A stretch of 64,000 bases of DNA from NCBI RefSeq assembly GCF_900143565.1, contig NZ_FREX01000007.1, positions 62,009 to 126,008 on the forward strand, in the 5' to 3' direction. Every line of letters starts with the position of its first letter. Within the stretch, counting starts at the first letter, position 1. The position numbers were made by a program, and so were the translations under genes. This document shows, in pieces, positions 1-9,796 of the stretch. This stretch comes from Pseudovibrio sp. Alg231-02 (GTDB lineage: Bacteria > Pseudomonadota > Alphaproteobacteria > Rhizobiales > Stappiaceae). The notes beneath the pieces are model-generated. The model was not told where the DNA came from, made no database searches, and saw only the letters and a list, made by a program, of their open reading frames with translations.

Positions 1-295
1 ACACTCTCTGACATTTTGCGAACCACCGTTCAGCTGAGAAAAAAACTTCACAAACGAGATGGCGCAATTTGAATGGAAAATGTCAGACTAATAAATCCGC
101 AAGTTCATGCTGTGTTTTAATGCCTTGTCATATCCCATAGATCATTGATATATTTTAATAATTCTAAGGTCAGGCATAACTGTAGAGCAATCATTGATCT
201 TTCTGGCTTTGCCAAATTCTTTAGTTTAGTTAATTGTCCGCAGTGCATTGCAAAGTTAGGTTGCTGTCACTGACGCATATCGTCCAAATAAGGAC
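1..295. other. AT-rich noncoding left edge
   Basis: No convincing open reading frame, RNA gene or strong stem-loop is visible here. It lies downstream of the minus-strand lyase gene, so it should hold the 3' end of the TRAP operon transcript, but I see no clear intrinsic terminator. Confidence 0.5.
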
Positions 296-1150
296 TCAAT
301 GCCGATATCGCTCTTCAGCCTCATAATACACATCAAAGCCGACAGCCTTTTGCAGGTCTTCAAAGGTCATGGCAGGGTCAGTGAAGATGCCTCGATTCAT
401 CTTATCCAAGGCCTCCTGCTGCGCTTTGATCATGCTCATCAGGCCGGTGAACGGGTAGGTTGAGATGGCGAAACCAAGCTCCTGAAGCTCAGCTGGTTGA
501 AGGAACGGTGTTAGTCCGCCCTCCAGCATGTTTGCCATTTTAGGTCCTTCAACTTCGTCACAGTAGCGTTTCATTTCTTCAATGGTCCGCGGCGCTTCCA
601 CAAAGGTCATGTCAGCACCGATTTCGCGGAAGGTTTTGGCGCGCTCTATGGCTTCATCCAGGCCATGCTCGGCGCGGGCATCTGTGCGGGCAAGCACCAG
701 AATATCTGCGCCTTCGTTCTTCGCATCTACAGCCGCCCGAATGCGCATGAAGGCTTCCTCACGATCCACCACGTGTTTGCCTTTCGTGTGACCGCAGCGT
801 TTGGGCGCCAACTGATCTTCAATCATCACGCAGGCCATACCGGCATTGGCATAGCCCTTGACTGTGCGTTTGACGTTGAGAGCGTTTCCATAACCTGTAT
901 CACCATCCCCAATCACGGGAATGTCGGTCGCACCGGCAATGTTACGGGCCTGATCAACCATTTCTGCATAGGAGATGAGGCCTGCATCCGGTTGTCCGAG
1001 ACGAGCCGCGGAAACACCAAATCCGCTCATGAAGGCAAGAGGGAAACCGGCTTGCTCGATCAGGCGAGCGGAGAGGGCATCCCAGCAACAAGGCGTTACA
1101 TTCAGTTTGCCGCTTTCGAACAGATCTTTAAGCACCTGAGCTTTTGACAT
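296..1150 (-). CDS. Isocitrate lyase/PEP mutase family enzyme
   Basis: A 284-residue soluble enzyme of the isocitrate lyase/phosphoenolpyruvate mutase superfamily, which cleaves or forms C-C or P-C bonds of alpha-hydroxy or oxo acids using Mg2+. The metal-site motif GDGDTGYGN lies at residues 81-89 and the catalytic-loop motif KRCGH at 117-121, as in 2-methylisocitrate lyase and oxaloacetate decarboxylase relatives. An upstream in-frame start at 1255 would run through the end of dctM; the ATG at 1150, 17 nt after the dctM stop, is preferred. It is the last gene of a dctPQM-lyase operon, so its substrate probably relates to the imported acid (a C4-C6 di- or tricarboxylate is a guess). The precise reaction cannot be read from sequence. 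Confidence 0.85.
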   Translation of the reverse strand: MSKAQVLKDLFESGKLNVTPCCWDALSARLIEQAGFPLAFMSGFGVSAARLGQPDAGLISYAEMVDQARNIAGATDIPVIGDGDTGYGNALNVKRTVKGYANAGMACVMIEDQLAPKRCGHTKGKHVVDREEAFMRIRAAVDAKNEGADILVLARTDARAEHGLDEAIERAKTFREIGADMTFVEAPRTIEEMKRYCDEVEGPKMANMLEGGLTPFLQPAELQELGFAISTYPFTGLMSMIKAQQEALDKMNRGIFTDPAMTFEDLQKAVGFDVYYEAEERYRH

Positions 1151-1167
1151 TTTTATGAGCCCATTTT

Positions 1168-2439
1168 CTATGTGTTGTAAGGGATATACAGGGCAAGCCC
1201 TTGCCAAAAGTAAAGCAGGGCGGCAGTTGCCAGCATCATGAGTGCAAACGGCCACGCACCTTTGGCGACCTCTGACAATTTCGCCCCGCCAACAGCTTGA
1301 ATAATAAAGAGGTTCATTCCCACGGGTGGTGTAATCAGCGCAGTCTCGATGAGCACCACGAAAAAGATGCCAAACCAGATCGGATCAATGGACATTCCCA
1401 CTAGCGCAGGAAACAGGACTGGCACCATGATCAGCAACATGCTGAGAGATTCCAGAAAGAAGCCAACGATCAGCAACACCAGACCAACGGCGAGTATAAA
1501 CAGGCCCGGCTCGGAGATGTTGGTGGTGAGTAGTGTGGAGATATCCTGCGGCAACCGATAAAGAGTGATGGCGTAGGAGAAGACCTTTGCCCCCGCAATG
1601 ATGAGGAACACCATGGTGGTGGTCTTCATGGATTTATAGGTGGCTTCCTTCATCTTCTCCCAGTTCATCCGCCCCATGACGAATGTGATGAGAAGCGCCA
1701 TGACAAAGCCAATGCCAGCACTCTCCGAAGGTGTGGCGATACCCATGTAGATGGACCCGATGATAGATCCAGCCAGCAACACGGTCGGCAGAGCCATGAA
1801 GGTCGCGCGTTTGCGTTCCACCCAGCTCGCTTTCTCAATGCGCTCATAATTGCTGTTAAAGCGCGAGTAGAGCATGCCATAGACGATGAACACACTGGCA
1901 AGAAACAGGCCGGGCCCAATACCCGCAAGGAACAGCTTCGGGATCGAGCTTTCCGTTACAATGCCGTAAAGGATCAGTGGGATAGACGGCGGAATGAGGA
2001 TACCCAGCGTTCCACCAGCGGCCAGCATACCCAGCACAAACGGGCGCTCATATCCGCGTGAGGTCATCTCGGGGATCGCCACCGTCGCGATGGTTGCAGC
2101 AGTCGCCACGGAAGAGCCTGAAACAGCAGAAAACAGGCCGCAAGACAGAATCGTTGCGACACCAAGTCCACCCGGCCAGTGACCGACCCAGCTTTGCACA
2201 GCTGCAAACAAGTCTTTGCCAACCCCGCCTTTCAGCAGCACGTTGGACATGAGCAGGAACATGGGCACGGCTAGCAGCTCAAAACTGTCCATAGAGCCAT
2301 AAAGGCGCTGGGGGACGGCATTCAGTGGCAACGGGAAATACCAGAGCAAGAAAACGCCTAGTGAGCCTAATGCAAACGCGACCGGGACACGGAGAACAAG
2401 AAGCAGCAGCAGGGCTGCGAGAATGAGAAACGCAGTCAT
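1168..2439 (-). CDS. dctM: TRAP transporter large permease (DctM)
   Basis: A 423-residue, highly hydrophobic inner-membrane protein of the TRAP DctM family, the ion-coupled translocating subunit for organic acid uptake. It has about a dozen membrane segments, the family-type loop with PPSIPLILYG, and a late ITPPVGMNLF segment. It starts 9 nt after the small permease gene and is followed 17 nt later by the lyase gene, giving a single dctP-dctQ-dctM-lyase transcription unit. Substrate specificity lies in the binding protein and is not readable here. Confidence 0.92.
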   Translation of the reverse strand: MTAFLILAALLLLLVLRVPVAFALGSLGVFLLWYFPLPLNAVPQRLYGSMDSFELLAVPMFLLMSNVLLKGGVGKDLFAAVQSWVGHWPGGLGVATILSCGLFSAVSGSSVATAATIATVAIPEMTSRGYERPFVLGMLAAGGTLGILIPPSIPLILYGIVTESSIPKLFLAGIGPGLFLASVFIVYGMLYSRFNSNYERIEKASWVERKRATFMALPTVLLAGSIIGSIYMGIATPSESAGIGFVMALLITFVMGRMNWEKMKEATYKSMKTTTMVFLIIAGAKVFSYAITLYRLPQDISTLLTTNISEPGLFILAVGLVLLIVGFFLESLSMLLIMVPVLFPALVGMSIDPIWFGIFFVVLIETALITPPVGMNLFIIQAVGGAKLSEVAKGAWPFALMMLATAALLYFWQGLALYIPYNT

Positions 2440-2448
2440 GTGTAGCCC

Positions 2449-3012
2449 CTAAATCTCATGTTGCAAGGTGTCATCAGCAGGCACCCCATCACGCCAAATC
2501 TTTACAGCTTCGGCAATGGATTGCAGGCCCAGCAAGGCAAAGCCAACCCAGACTGAGGCATGCGTGAACCACTTGGGTAAAGCCAGATAAGTATCTGTGG
2601 TGTGGCCCCGCAAAGTGGACTTAAGCCAGAGACCATAACCGTACCAAACTGCGGTTATGCAGAAGATCAGGATCACCAGAATGGAGAAGGTCTCAACCAT
2701 CTTACGCAACACCGTATCCGGGCGCCGGAAGGCAACATCGATAACGATCATTTCGCGGTGCTTAAGCGCAAAGGCTGCGGCAAGATAAGCCCCCCAGATC
2801 TGACCGATCCGAGAGACTTCATCCACCCACACGGTCGGGCTGTTGAAGACGTACCGGGAGACGACTTCGTAACAGATGAAAAAACCAATTGCGAAAAACA
2901 CCCAGGCAGCCAACTTGCCGGTGAATTCGGAAATATGATCGATGAGCTTAATCACGGCTGAGCACCAAATGGATTTGCCGGAGAGCAGACACGCACTGTT
3001 TGGAGTGATCAT
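2449..3012 (-). CDS. dctQ: TRAP transporter small permease (DctQ)
   Basis: A 187-residue, four-helix membrane protein of the DctQ family, which pairs with DctM. The signature-like segment FNSPTVWVDEVSR and the following GAYLAAAFALKHREM are typical of the family. An ATG at 3012 has a GAGGGAG sequence about 13 nt upstream; a GTG at 2955 (residue 20) would give a more usual N-terminus, so the start is uncertain by about 19 residues. A 121-nt gap holding two stem-loops separates it from dctP. Confidence 0.88.
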   Translation of the reverse strand: MITPNSACLLSGKSIWCSAVIKLIDHISEFTGKLAAWVFFAIGFFICYEVVSRYVFNSPTVWVDEVSRIGQIWGAYLAAAFALKHREMIVIDVAFRRPDTVLRKMVETFSILVILIFCITAVWYGYGLWLKSTLRGHTTDTYLALPKWFTHASVWVGFALLGLQSIAEAVKIWRDGVPADDTLQHEI

Positions 3013-3068
3013 TATGTGCAGTCGGCTCCCTCAAAATAAAGGGGATCCTAAAACAGGATGGGAGAAAA

Positions 3069-3126
3069 GGAGCCGCATGGCTCCCTTTCCATATCAAGTT
3101 GAAGACCTGGGCAGGCAAACCTGCCC
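3069..3126 (-). promoter_or_regulatory. Two intercistronic stem-loops between dctP and dctQ
   Basis: Directly after the dctP stop there is a perfect 7-bp hairpin (GGGCAGG, loop CAAA, CCTGCCC; 3109-3126). A second, 6-bp hairpin follows (GGAGCC, loop GCAT, GGCTCC; 3069-3084), with a short T run after it on the minus strand. Inside an operon such structures usually act as partial terminators or 3' mRNA-decay barriers, leaving more binding-protein mRNA than permease mRNA. Confidence 0.65.
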
Positions 3127-3133
3127 GTAAATC

Positions 3134-4123
3134 TTACATGCCTTTTGCAGCATCAATGGCTTGCTGACCAACTGGGCCAGCCGCTTCCACAAAACGGTCC
3201 TGAACAGAGGCTGTTGCTTCCACCCATTTGGCGCGTTCTTCATCGCTCAAGCGGATCACGTTGATCTTGTCCTTGACGCTTTCAACCAAAGCATCTTCAC
3301 CGGAATACACCTGATCACGCAGCTGTTTCTCGACAACAGCTGCTGCATCCAGAATGATCTGCTGGTTTTCAGCTGAAAGGCTCTCAAAGAACTCGTTGTT
3401 GATCACGGCAACAAACTCAATGGCGAAATCATAGGAGAGGGTCATGTTCTCCATAACTTCATAGAGCTTGCGGCTGGTTACGCCAGAAGTACCAGTCATG
3501 CCCACATCAACTGCACCCTGCTGATAAGCGAGGAACTGCTTGGAACCAGACATCAGAGTTGGTGCACCGCCAAGGGCTTCGACAGTCCAACCAAGGACTT
3601 TGCCGTAGGTCCGAACTTTTTCGCCTTTGATGTCTTCAGGGGTTCTGATCGGATCACCGTTGTTGAGGTAGATGTTACGGCCATAGGCCTGCCACCACAA
3701 AACGCGGGCACCGGTTTCTTCCAGTACGGCTTTGTCGAGAATCTCACGCATCGGCGAGCCATTGGCAGCAGCTGCTCTCAGGTGGTCTTCATCACGGAAG
3801 AAGAACGGCAAGTTGACAATCTCAACAGCAGGAACGGAGCCAGCGAAACGACCAAGAAACGCTGAGCCAGCTTCAATCGCACCGGAACCAACAGCTTCAG
3901 GCACCTCTTTGTCCTTAAACAGCTGAGCGGACGGGAACAGCTGAAGACTCAGGTCTCCACCCGATTTCTCCTCAATGATTTCCTTGAAGGCATTCCAGTT
4001 CTGGCCAAGGCTATGGCTTTCAGGCAGCTGTAAAGTAACGCGAATTGTATCTGCAGCCATTGCGGTAGCGCATGACAAGGAAAGCGCAGCCGCGCCCAGC
4101 ATTGAAATTAGTTTTACTCTCAT
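3134..4123 (-). CDS. dctP: TRAP transporter substrate-binding protein (DctP)
   Basis: A 329-residue periplasmic DctP-family binding protein. A Sec signal peptide ends near Ala-Met-Ala-Ala at residues 21-24, and the family features GSGAIEAGS and YGRNIYLNNGDPI follow. It captures an organic acid and delivers it to DctQM. The ATG at 4123 has a good GGGAGAGGG ribosome site. It is the first gene of the operon, so the promoter lies in the 555-nt gap upstream. The ligand is probably a carboxylate, as for most of the family, but is not determined. Confidence 0.92.
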   Translation of the reverse strand: MRVKLISMLGAAALSLSCATAMAADTIRVTLQLPESHSLGQNWNAFKEIIEEKSGGDLSLQLFPSAQLFKDKEVPEAVGSGAIEAGSAFLGRFAGSVPAVEIVNLPFFFRDEDHLRAAAANGSPMREILDKAVLEETGARVLWWQAYGRNIYLNNGDPIRTPEDIKGEKVRTYGKVLGWTVEALGGAPTLMSGSKQFLAYQQGAVDVGMTGTSGVTSRKLYEVMENMTLSYDFAIEFVAVINNEFFESLSAENQQIILDAAAVVEKQLRDQVYSGEDALVESVKDKINVIRLSDEERAKWVEATASVQDRFVEAAGPVGQQAIDAAKGM

Positions 4124-4678
4124 AGGTGTCCCTCTCCCAAAACAAATCTCTTGAAATATGTGGTATATTAGAGAGTGTTTTTTGCGGAAGTACAGGCCGT
4201 TATTGCTGAGAAAATGTAATTATATTGTCCAGATCTCTCAATTCCAGCTGGCAAGAAAAGCGCCTCTTGTCTGCGATGCCTTTCGGCGAACTCCCAGTGA
4301 CCGTTACGTTCCTGTGAAACTTCACAAGGGCTACATCTCACCAACTCCTCTCAAAATTACGTTTCGACGACCGCAAAACATTTCCGCAAATTCAAACGAA
4401 AGTTCTCCGAGTTATAAACATGACGTGCGCGGCACAGTTCAGGTTACAGCGTTGCTGCCTGCATATTGAGCGATCTTTGCCCTTGATTTTAGGGAGATGA
4501 AGCCAACCCGTACACGTGCTTATCTAGCGTGTGTTTGGACTGCGCATTGTGACCACTTGAAAGAACGTGGGCTAATCATGCAGGATTTTCGCCATCCGCA
4601 GAAGGCGAGGTCATCAGTCTGTACCAATCGGATGCTACCTCAGCCAGACGTGGGTGAGTCGGCGGGAAGGGCGATTTC
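4124..4678. promoter_or_regulatory. Divergent promoter region of dctP and sqdB
   Basis: A 555-nt gap between divergently transcribed dctP and sqdB. Reading frames inside it have no coding character. A perfect TGTGAA-AC-TTCACA palindrome at 4313-4326 is a possible operator, but no regulator gene is adjacent. The region must carry both promoters; I cannot place -35/-10 boxes with confidence. Confidence 0.4.
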
Positions 4679-5836
4679 GTGGGTAAAGTTATGGTACTGG
4701 GCGGCGACGGTTTTTGCGGCTGGCCCACAAGTCTGTTGTTCTCCAGCCTTGGCCACGATACCGTCATTGTCGATAATCTCTCTCACCGCAAGATCGACGT
4801 AGAGCTTGAGGTTTCCTCTCTCACTCCCATTGAGCCGATCAGCGAACGGCTGGCAACATGGGAAGAGCTGACGGGCAACACCATTCGTTTTGCCAATATA
4901 ACGCTTGGCACAGATTATGACCGCCTGTTGCAGTTGTTGAAGCACGAGAAGCCGGATGCAATCATCCACTTTGCGGAGCAGCGGGCAGCGCCGTACTCCA
5001 TGAAATCTTCCTGGCACCGGCGCTACACGGTTTCAAACAATCTCAACGCGACCAATGATGTGCTCTCTGCAATTGTTGAAGCGGAGCTGAATACTCACCT
5101 TGTGCATCTCGGTACTATGGGGGTTTATGGATACAGCACGGTGGGCTGTGAAATCCCCGAGGGATACTTGCGGGTTCATCTGGATGTGAACGGAGATATG
5201 CGCGAGCAGGAGATCCTTTATCCCACAAACCCCGGTTCCATCTACCACATGACCAAGTCGCAGGATCAGCTGTTCTTCCAGTTCTATGCCAAGAATTATG
5301 GATTGCGGATAACCGATCTGCATCAGGGTATCGTCTGGGGCACACAGACCGAGCAGACCTCACTGGACGAGCGGCTCATCAATCGTTTTGATTATGACGG
5401 CGACTATGGCACCGTACTCAACCGCTTCCTCATGCAAGGCGCAATTGGGTATCCGTTAACCGTGCACGGCACAGGCGGCCAGAAGCGGGCTTTCATCCAT
5501 ATTCAGGACACTGTGCGCTGTGTTCAGCTCGCCGTCGAAAATCCACCAGAGCGTGGAGATCGCGTGAAGATCCTCAACCAGATGACAGAGGTTCACAGGG
5601 TTCGTGATCTGGCTGAGATGGTCGCCAAAATGGCAAATGTTGAAATTGCTTATCTGGAAAATCCGCGCAAGGAAGCTGCAGAAAACGATTTGATGGTGGC
5701 CAATCATAAATTTCTGGAGATGGGACTGGAGCCAATCACGCTGAGTGATCGGTTACTTGAGGAAGTGACTGATATTGCGAGAAAATACTCTGATCGCTGC
5801 GATACGACTAAAATCCCTTGCTTGTCCCTCTGGTAA
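4679..5836 (+). CDS. sqdB: UDP-sulfoquinovose synthase SqdB
   Basis: A 385-residue short-chain dehydrogenase/epimerase-fold enzyme that makes UDP-sulfoquinovose from UDP-glucose and sulfite, the head-group donor for sulfolipid SQDG. NAD-binding motif GGDGFCG is at residues 8-14. The active-site Thr (T146 in GTMGVYGY) and the Tyr-x-x-x-Lys pair (Y189, K193 in YHMTK) match the SqdB/SQD1 family, as do the long insert around residues 40-75 and the RYTVSNN segment. The start is GTG, backed by GGGAAGGG just upstream; an ATG at 4691 would cut into the first strand. The glycosyltransferase gene follows after 18 nt. Confidence 0.93.
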   Translation: MGKVMVLGGDGFCGWPTSLLFSSLGHDTVIVDNLSHRKIDVELEVSSLTPIEPISERLATWEELTGNTIRFANITLGTDYDRLLQLLKHEKPDAIIHFAEQRAAPYSMKSSWHRRYTVSNNLNATNDVLSAIVEAELNTHLVHLGTMGVYGYSTVGCEIPEGYLRVHLDVNGDMREQEILYPTNPGSIYHMTKSQDQLFFQFYAKNYGLRITDLHQGIVWGTQTEQTSLDERLINRFDYDGDYGTVLNRFLMQGAIGYPLTVHGTGGQKRAFIHIQDTVRCVQLAVENPPERGDRVKILNQMTEVHRVRDLAEMVAKMANVEIAYLENPRKEAAENDLMVANHKFLEMGLEPITLSDRLLEEVTDIARKYSDRCDTTKIPCLSLW

Positions 5837-5854
5837 CTTTACGGGGATAGGCCG

Positions 5855-6916
5855 ATGAAAATTGTCATTGTCTCCGACGCCTGGCACCCGCAGATCAACG
5901 GGGTGGTTCGTGTTTTAGAGATCACACGCCGCGAGTTATCCGCTCTGGGGCATGAAGTTATCCTCATCACGCCCGATCAGTTTCACCAAATGCCGCTGCC
6001 AACCTATCCGGATATCAAGTTGGCGCTGTTTCCCTATTACAAGCTTTCCTGCATGCTGCGCGAGCTGAAACCCGATGCATTGCATGTGGTGACCGAAGGG
6101 CCGTTGGGTTGGGCCGCTCGCAAATACTGCCGCCGCCATGCGCATCACTTCACCAGTTCATGGCTCTCCAAGTTCCCGGAGTATGCCTCCATGCGTACGG
6201 GACTGCCTGAGGCTTGGTTCTACAAGTGGTTGATTGCCTTTCACAATCAAGCCACCCACACCATGGTCACCACACAGACTATGTTGGAAACGTCCAATCG
6301 TATCGGAATTAAGCGTGCCGTGCGTTGGCGGCGGGGAGTTGAGCTGAAGAAATTCCGGCCAGTTCCTTCTGAAATGTTTGCAGACCTTCCCGAACCAATA
6401 ATGCTCTATGTGGGGAGGATTGCACCCGAGAAGAATCTGGAGGCGTTTTTAGATCTGAACGTGCAGGGAACAAAGATTCTGGTGGGGGATGGGCCCGATC
6501 TGGCATCGCTTACAAAGCGCTATCCAGATGCCGTCTTTACTGGGGCAAAAACCGGAGATGATCTGGTCAAGGCTTATTGCGGGGCGGATGTGATGGTGTT
6601 TCCATCTAAAACCGATACATTCGGCCTCGTTAATCTGGAGGCGATGGCCTGTGGCATCCCCGTTGCAGCCTATCCGGTGACAGGCCCCAAAGACATCATT
6701 GGCGATGCGCCAGTTGGGGCAATGGATGAGGATCTCGCAGTTGCAATCCAACATGCTTTACCAATGAAACCAGAGGATTGCATCGCCCATGCCAAAACAT
6801 TCTCCTGGGAGCAGGCCACGCAGGACTTTCTGAGTAACCTCGTCAGCTTCTCTACTGAGCAGTCTCAGAAAGCCAAGGATATCCTCACATCATCCGCTCA
6901 TACAGATCAAACATAA
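5855..6916 (+). CDS. Family 4 glycosyltransferase, probable SQDG synthase (SqdX-like)
   Basis: A 353-residue GT-B fold glycosyltransferase of family GT4. The N-terminal HPQINGVVRV loop (residues 11-20), the LYVGRIAPEKN segment starting the second domain, and the SKTDTFGLVNLEAMACG nucleotide-sugar site near residues 250-266 are diagnostic. Its position 18 nt after sqdB suggests it transfers sulfoquinovose from UDP-sulfoquinovose to diacylglycerol, as cyanobacterial GT4 SqdX does, rather than the unrelated SqdD used in some purple bacteria; this is inference. Its 3' end overlaps the 3' end of cyoD on the other strand by 32 nt. Confidence 0.75.
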   Translation: MKIVIVSDAWHPQINGVVRVLEITRRELSALGHEVILITPDQFHQMPLPTYPDIKLALFPYYKLSCMLRELKPDALHVVTEGPLGWAARKYCRRHAHHFTSSWLSKFPEYASMRTGLPEAWFYKWLIAFHNQATHTMVTTQTMLETSNRIGIKRAVRWRRGVELKKFRPVPSEMFADLPEPIMLYVGRIAPEKNLEAFLDLNVQGTKILVGDGPDLASLTKRYPDAVFTGAKTGDDLVKAYCGADVMVFPSKTDTFGLVNLEAMACGIPVAAYPVTGPKDIIGDAPVGAMDEDLAVAIQHALPMKPEDCIAHAKTFSWEQATQDFLSNLVSFSTEQSQKAKDILTSSAHTDQT

Positions 6917-7184
6917 TCCAGAGCGTTCCGCCAACCATCAGGAAGATCAGAACGCCTGCAAAACTCATGGCAAGCACGTTTTCTATCGGGGTTCTGCTAT
7001 CAATGCCAAGGAAGTAATGAAGATGTACGCCAACCTGAACAAGCGCGCATAAAGCGATGATGCCGAAGGTCAGTTCAACCGGAAACGCCATGGTCCAGAC
7101 AATGGCAAACGGAATGAGTGTGAGCGCCAACGCGAGGATAAACCCTGTGATCAGCCTCTTTGCACTGTGAGATTGCGGGTGCAT
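6885..7184 (-). CDS. cyoD: Cytochrome bo3 quinol oxidase subunit IV
   Basis: A 99-residue membrane protein with three predicted helices and the family motif QVGVHLHYFLGID. It is the small assembly/stability subunit of the cytochrome o ubiquinol oxidase. Last gene of cyoABCD, 9 nt after cyoC. Its coding end overlaps the convergent glycosyltransferase gene, so no spacer is left for a terminator between the two units. Confidence 0.93.
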   Translation of the reverse strand: MHPQSHSAKRLITGFILALALTLIPFAIVWTMAFPVELTFGIIALCALVQVGVHLHYFLGIDSRTPIENVLAMSFAGVLIFLMVGGTLWIMFDLYERMM

Positions 7185-7193
7185 TTTGCTCTC

Positions 7194-7802
7194 CTAAATA
7201 AGCCAGCCGGGCATGTAGACGATTGAGAAAATGCCGATCCAGACGATGTCGAGGAAATGCCAGAACATGCCGAGGCGATGGAGGCGGGATTTGACCGGAG
7301 AGGTCAGCCCTTTGATGAGAATCTGGAAGATCATCACCGTGATCCCAATCATGCCAAGGCTCACATGTGCGCCATGTGTTCCCACCAGCGTGAAGAACGA
7401 GGTGAGGAAACCACTGGTCTGCGGTCCGGCCCCAGACTCAATCATGCCAACAAATTCAATCACTTCCAGAGATATGAAGCCCATACCAAGCACGATGGTA
7501 ACAATCAGCCAGAACACTGCCTGACTTTTATGCTCTCTGACAGAGGCGAGGGACGCGAAGCCAAACGTTACGCTTGAAAAGAGTAGGAACATGGTTTCGG
7601 CAAAGACGTGTTTGATGTCGAACACGTCAATCGGCAGTGGTCCGGTAGCAGTGTTCTGGAACATGACCACGTAAGTTGCAAACAGAAGCGAGAAGATAAT
7701 CGCATCTGTCATCAGGTAGAGCCAGAAGCCCAAGTCTCTGATATCTAACGTTTCTTCTGTCGGTCCGGGAGAACCTGTGGTTTTAGGGCTGTATGTGCTC
7801 AT
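7194..7802 (-). CDS. cyoC: Cytochrome bo3 quinol oxidase subunit III
   Basis: A 202-residue five-helix heme-copper oxidase subunit III. Family features include the [15 protein letters not shown] start of helix I, the [10 protein letters not shown] segment, and the terminal [11 protein letters not shown] helix. It starts within the end of cyoB (4-nt ATGA overlap), indicating translational coupling. It stabilises subunit I in the inner membrane. Confidence 0.94.
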   Translation of the reverse strand: MSTYSPKTTGSPGPTEETLDIRDLGFWLYLMTDAIIFSLLFATYVVMFQNTATGPLPIDVFDIKHVFAETMFLLFSSVTFGFASLASVREHKSQAVFWLIVTIVLGMGFISLEVIEFVGMIESGAGPQTSGFLTSFFTLVGTHGAHVSLGMIGITVMIFQILIKGLTSPVKSRLHRLGMFWHFLDIVWIGIFSIVYMPGWLI

Positions 7803-9796
7803 GACCAGAAATCCCCCGGTGCTGGTTTGTGGGCTTCCAAGGCTTTGATGCGGGCCTTCTCATGGGCCTCGATCTCAGCAGCGGGGATAATCTCGTAGGT
7901 ATGATCTTGCGAGCCGCGGGTTATCAAACACGCGAGCACGCCAAGGAACCCGAGGGCGACCAGCCACCAGATGTACCATGTGACCGCAAAGCCGATGAGG
8001 AACCCGAGACCACCGAGAAAGACACCAATGCCTGTGTTCCGCGGCAAATGAATGTCCTCATAGTTTTGCGAAGGGGCATAAGCCACGCCGCGCTGCTTCA
8101 TGTCCCAGAAGGCATCAATGTCCTGCACATCGGGGATCTTGGCAAAGTTATACTCGGCGGGAGGGGAAGAGGTTTGCCATTCCAGTGTCCGGCCATTGTA
8201 CGGATCGCCCGTCAGATCGCGGTTCTTTTCCCGGTCGCGAATGCTCACATAAAGCTGCATACCCTGACAGAAAATGCCGATCAGAACACTCAAGGCACCA
8301 ACCGCTGCAACGATCAGATAAGGCTGCCACTCGGCAACATCATAGCGCTCCATCCGGCGAGACATACCCATGAAACCAAGGGCATAGAGCGGCATGAAGG
8401 CGAGGTAGAAGCCGATGATCCAGAACCAGAAGGAACGAACACCCCACGCCCTATCCAGCTTGAAGCCGGTTGCTTTTGGGAACCAGTACTGAAAGCCGGC
8501 AAAGTACCCAAAGACCGCACCGGGGATCAGCACGTTGTGGAAGTGCGCGACAAGGAACGTGGAGTTATGCATCAAAAAGTCGGCAGGAGGGATCGCTAGC
8601 AACACGCCGGAAACGCCACCAAGCACGAAGGTGATCAAAAATCCGATGGTGAATAACATGGCAGGGTGGAAGATGATCCGCCCCTTGTACATGGTGAACA
8701 CCCAGTCAAAAATCTTCACTCCAGTCGGAACGGCAATGATCATGGTCGCAATGCCGAAGACCGCATTCACATTGGGGCTGGAGCCCATGGTGAAGAAATG
8801 GTGCAGCCAGACCGAGAAGGATAAGATGGTAATAGCAGCTGTTGCATAGACCAGTGACTTGTAGCCAAAAAGCCTTTTCTGAGAGAAGGTTGCGACAACT
8901 TCTGAGAACACGCCAAACGCTGGTAGAATGAGGATATAAACTTCCGGGTGTCCCCAAATCCAAATCAGATTGGCGTAATTCATCATGTTGCCGCCAGAAT
9001 CATTGGTGAAGAAGTGAAACCCGAGAATCCGGTCCAATCCGAGCATCGCAGCAACAACTGTCAGTGCTGGAAAAGCGAAAGCCATGAGTAAACTGGTGCA
9101 TAAAGTGGTCCAGGTGAACAGGGGCATCTGCATCAGGCGCATTTTGGGGGCGCGGCACTTTATGATCGTGACGACAAAATTAATCCCCGTCATGGTGCTG
9201 CCCACACCGCTGACCAGCAGCGCCCAGATCCAGTAATCAACGCCCACACCGGGACTATACTCAGCGCCGGAATATGGCGGGTAGCCGGTCCATCCAGCGG
9301 TTGAGAACTTGCCGATGACAAGGGAGACCATCACCAGCGCTGCACCTGCCGCCGTCAACCACAAACTGATGGAGTTCATGAACGGGAAGGCCACATCACG
9401 GGCACCGAGCTGCTGAGGCACCACAATGTTGATCAGGCCTGTCAGGAACGGCATGGCCATGAAAAAGATCATGATGGTGCCGTGAGAACTGAACACCTGA
9501 TCGAAATGCTCAGGGGCAAGATATCCATCATTGTTCAAGGAAATGGCCTGCTGGGAGCGCATCATGAGCGCATCCACAAAGCCGCGAACCAGCATCACCA
9601 TGGCAAGGGCGATGTACATGATGCCGATGCGTTTGTGATCAAGGCTCGTCAGCCATTCATCCCAGAAATACCGCCACTTACCAAAGTAGGTGACCAGCAA
9701 AAAGACGGCCAGTCCACCCAGCACGGTGATCGAGGCGCCACCAAAAGCGATAGCACTGTAGAAGGGGAGAGAGTCTAATCCTAATCTTCCTAGCAT
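7799..9796 (-). CDS. cyoB: Cytochrome bo3 quinol oxidase subunit I
   Basis: A 665-residue catalytic subunit of the proton-pumping ubiquinol oxidase, about the usual length. Heme-copper ligands are visible: [12 protein letters not shown] carries a CuB His and the cross-linked Tyr, LHHFFTMG the other CuB His pair, and [11 protein letters not shown] the two C-terminal heme His. The extended C-terminus typical of quinol oxidases is present. It reduces O2 to water with electrons from ubiquinol. It overlaps the end of cyoA by 7 nt. Confidence 0.96.
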   Translation of the reverse strand: MLGRLGLDSLPFYSAIAFGGASITVLGGLAVFLLVTYFGKWRYFWDEWLTSLDHKRIGIMYIALAMVMLVRGFVDALMMRSQQAISLNNDGYLAPEHFDQVFSSHGTIMIFFMAMPFLTGLINIVVPQQLGARDVAFPFMNSISLWLTAAGAALVMVSLVIGKFSTAGWTGYPPYSGAEYSPGVGVDYWIWALLVSGVGSTMTGINFVVTIIKCRAPKMRLMQMPLFTWTTLCTSLLMAFAFPALTVVAAMLGLDRILGFHFFTNDSGGNMMNYANLIWIWGHPEVYILILPAFGVFSEVVATFSQKRLFGYKSLVYATAAITILSFSVWLHHFFTMGSSPNVNAVFGIATMIIAVPTGVKIFDWVFTMYKGRIIFHPAMLFTIGFLITFVLGGVSGVLLAIPPADFLMHNSTFLVAHFHNVLIPGAVFGYFAGFQYWFPKATGFKLDRAWGVRSFWFWIIGFYLAFMPLYALGFMGMSRRMERYDVAEWQPYLIVAAVGALSVLIGIFCQGMQLYVSIRDREKNRDLTGDPYNGRTLEWQTSSPPAEYNFAKIPDVQDIDAFWDMKQRGVAYAPSQNYEDIHLPRNTGIGVFLGGLGFLIGFAVTWYIWWLVALGFLGVLACLITRGSQDHTYEIIPAAEIEAHEKARIKALEAHKPAPGDFWS

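Noticed and set aside
1151-1255. Extended N-terminus of the isocitrate lyase family gene
   Set aside because: The extra 35 residues overlap the end of dctM and do not resemble the family, which begins near MSKAQVLKDL.
4158-4469. 103-residue plus-strand frame in the dctP-sqdB gap
   Set aside because: No ribosome site, atypical composition and no recognisable pattern; treated as noncoding.
4497-4802. 101-residue frame overlapping the start of sqdB
   Set aside because: It overlaps the nucleotide-binding motif region of sqdB in another frame and has no support.
7829-8599. 256-residue plus-strand open frame opposite cyoB
   Set aside because: It lies wholly inside the antisense of cyoB, has no ribosome site or family resemblance, and is explained by the codon bias of the real gene.
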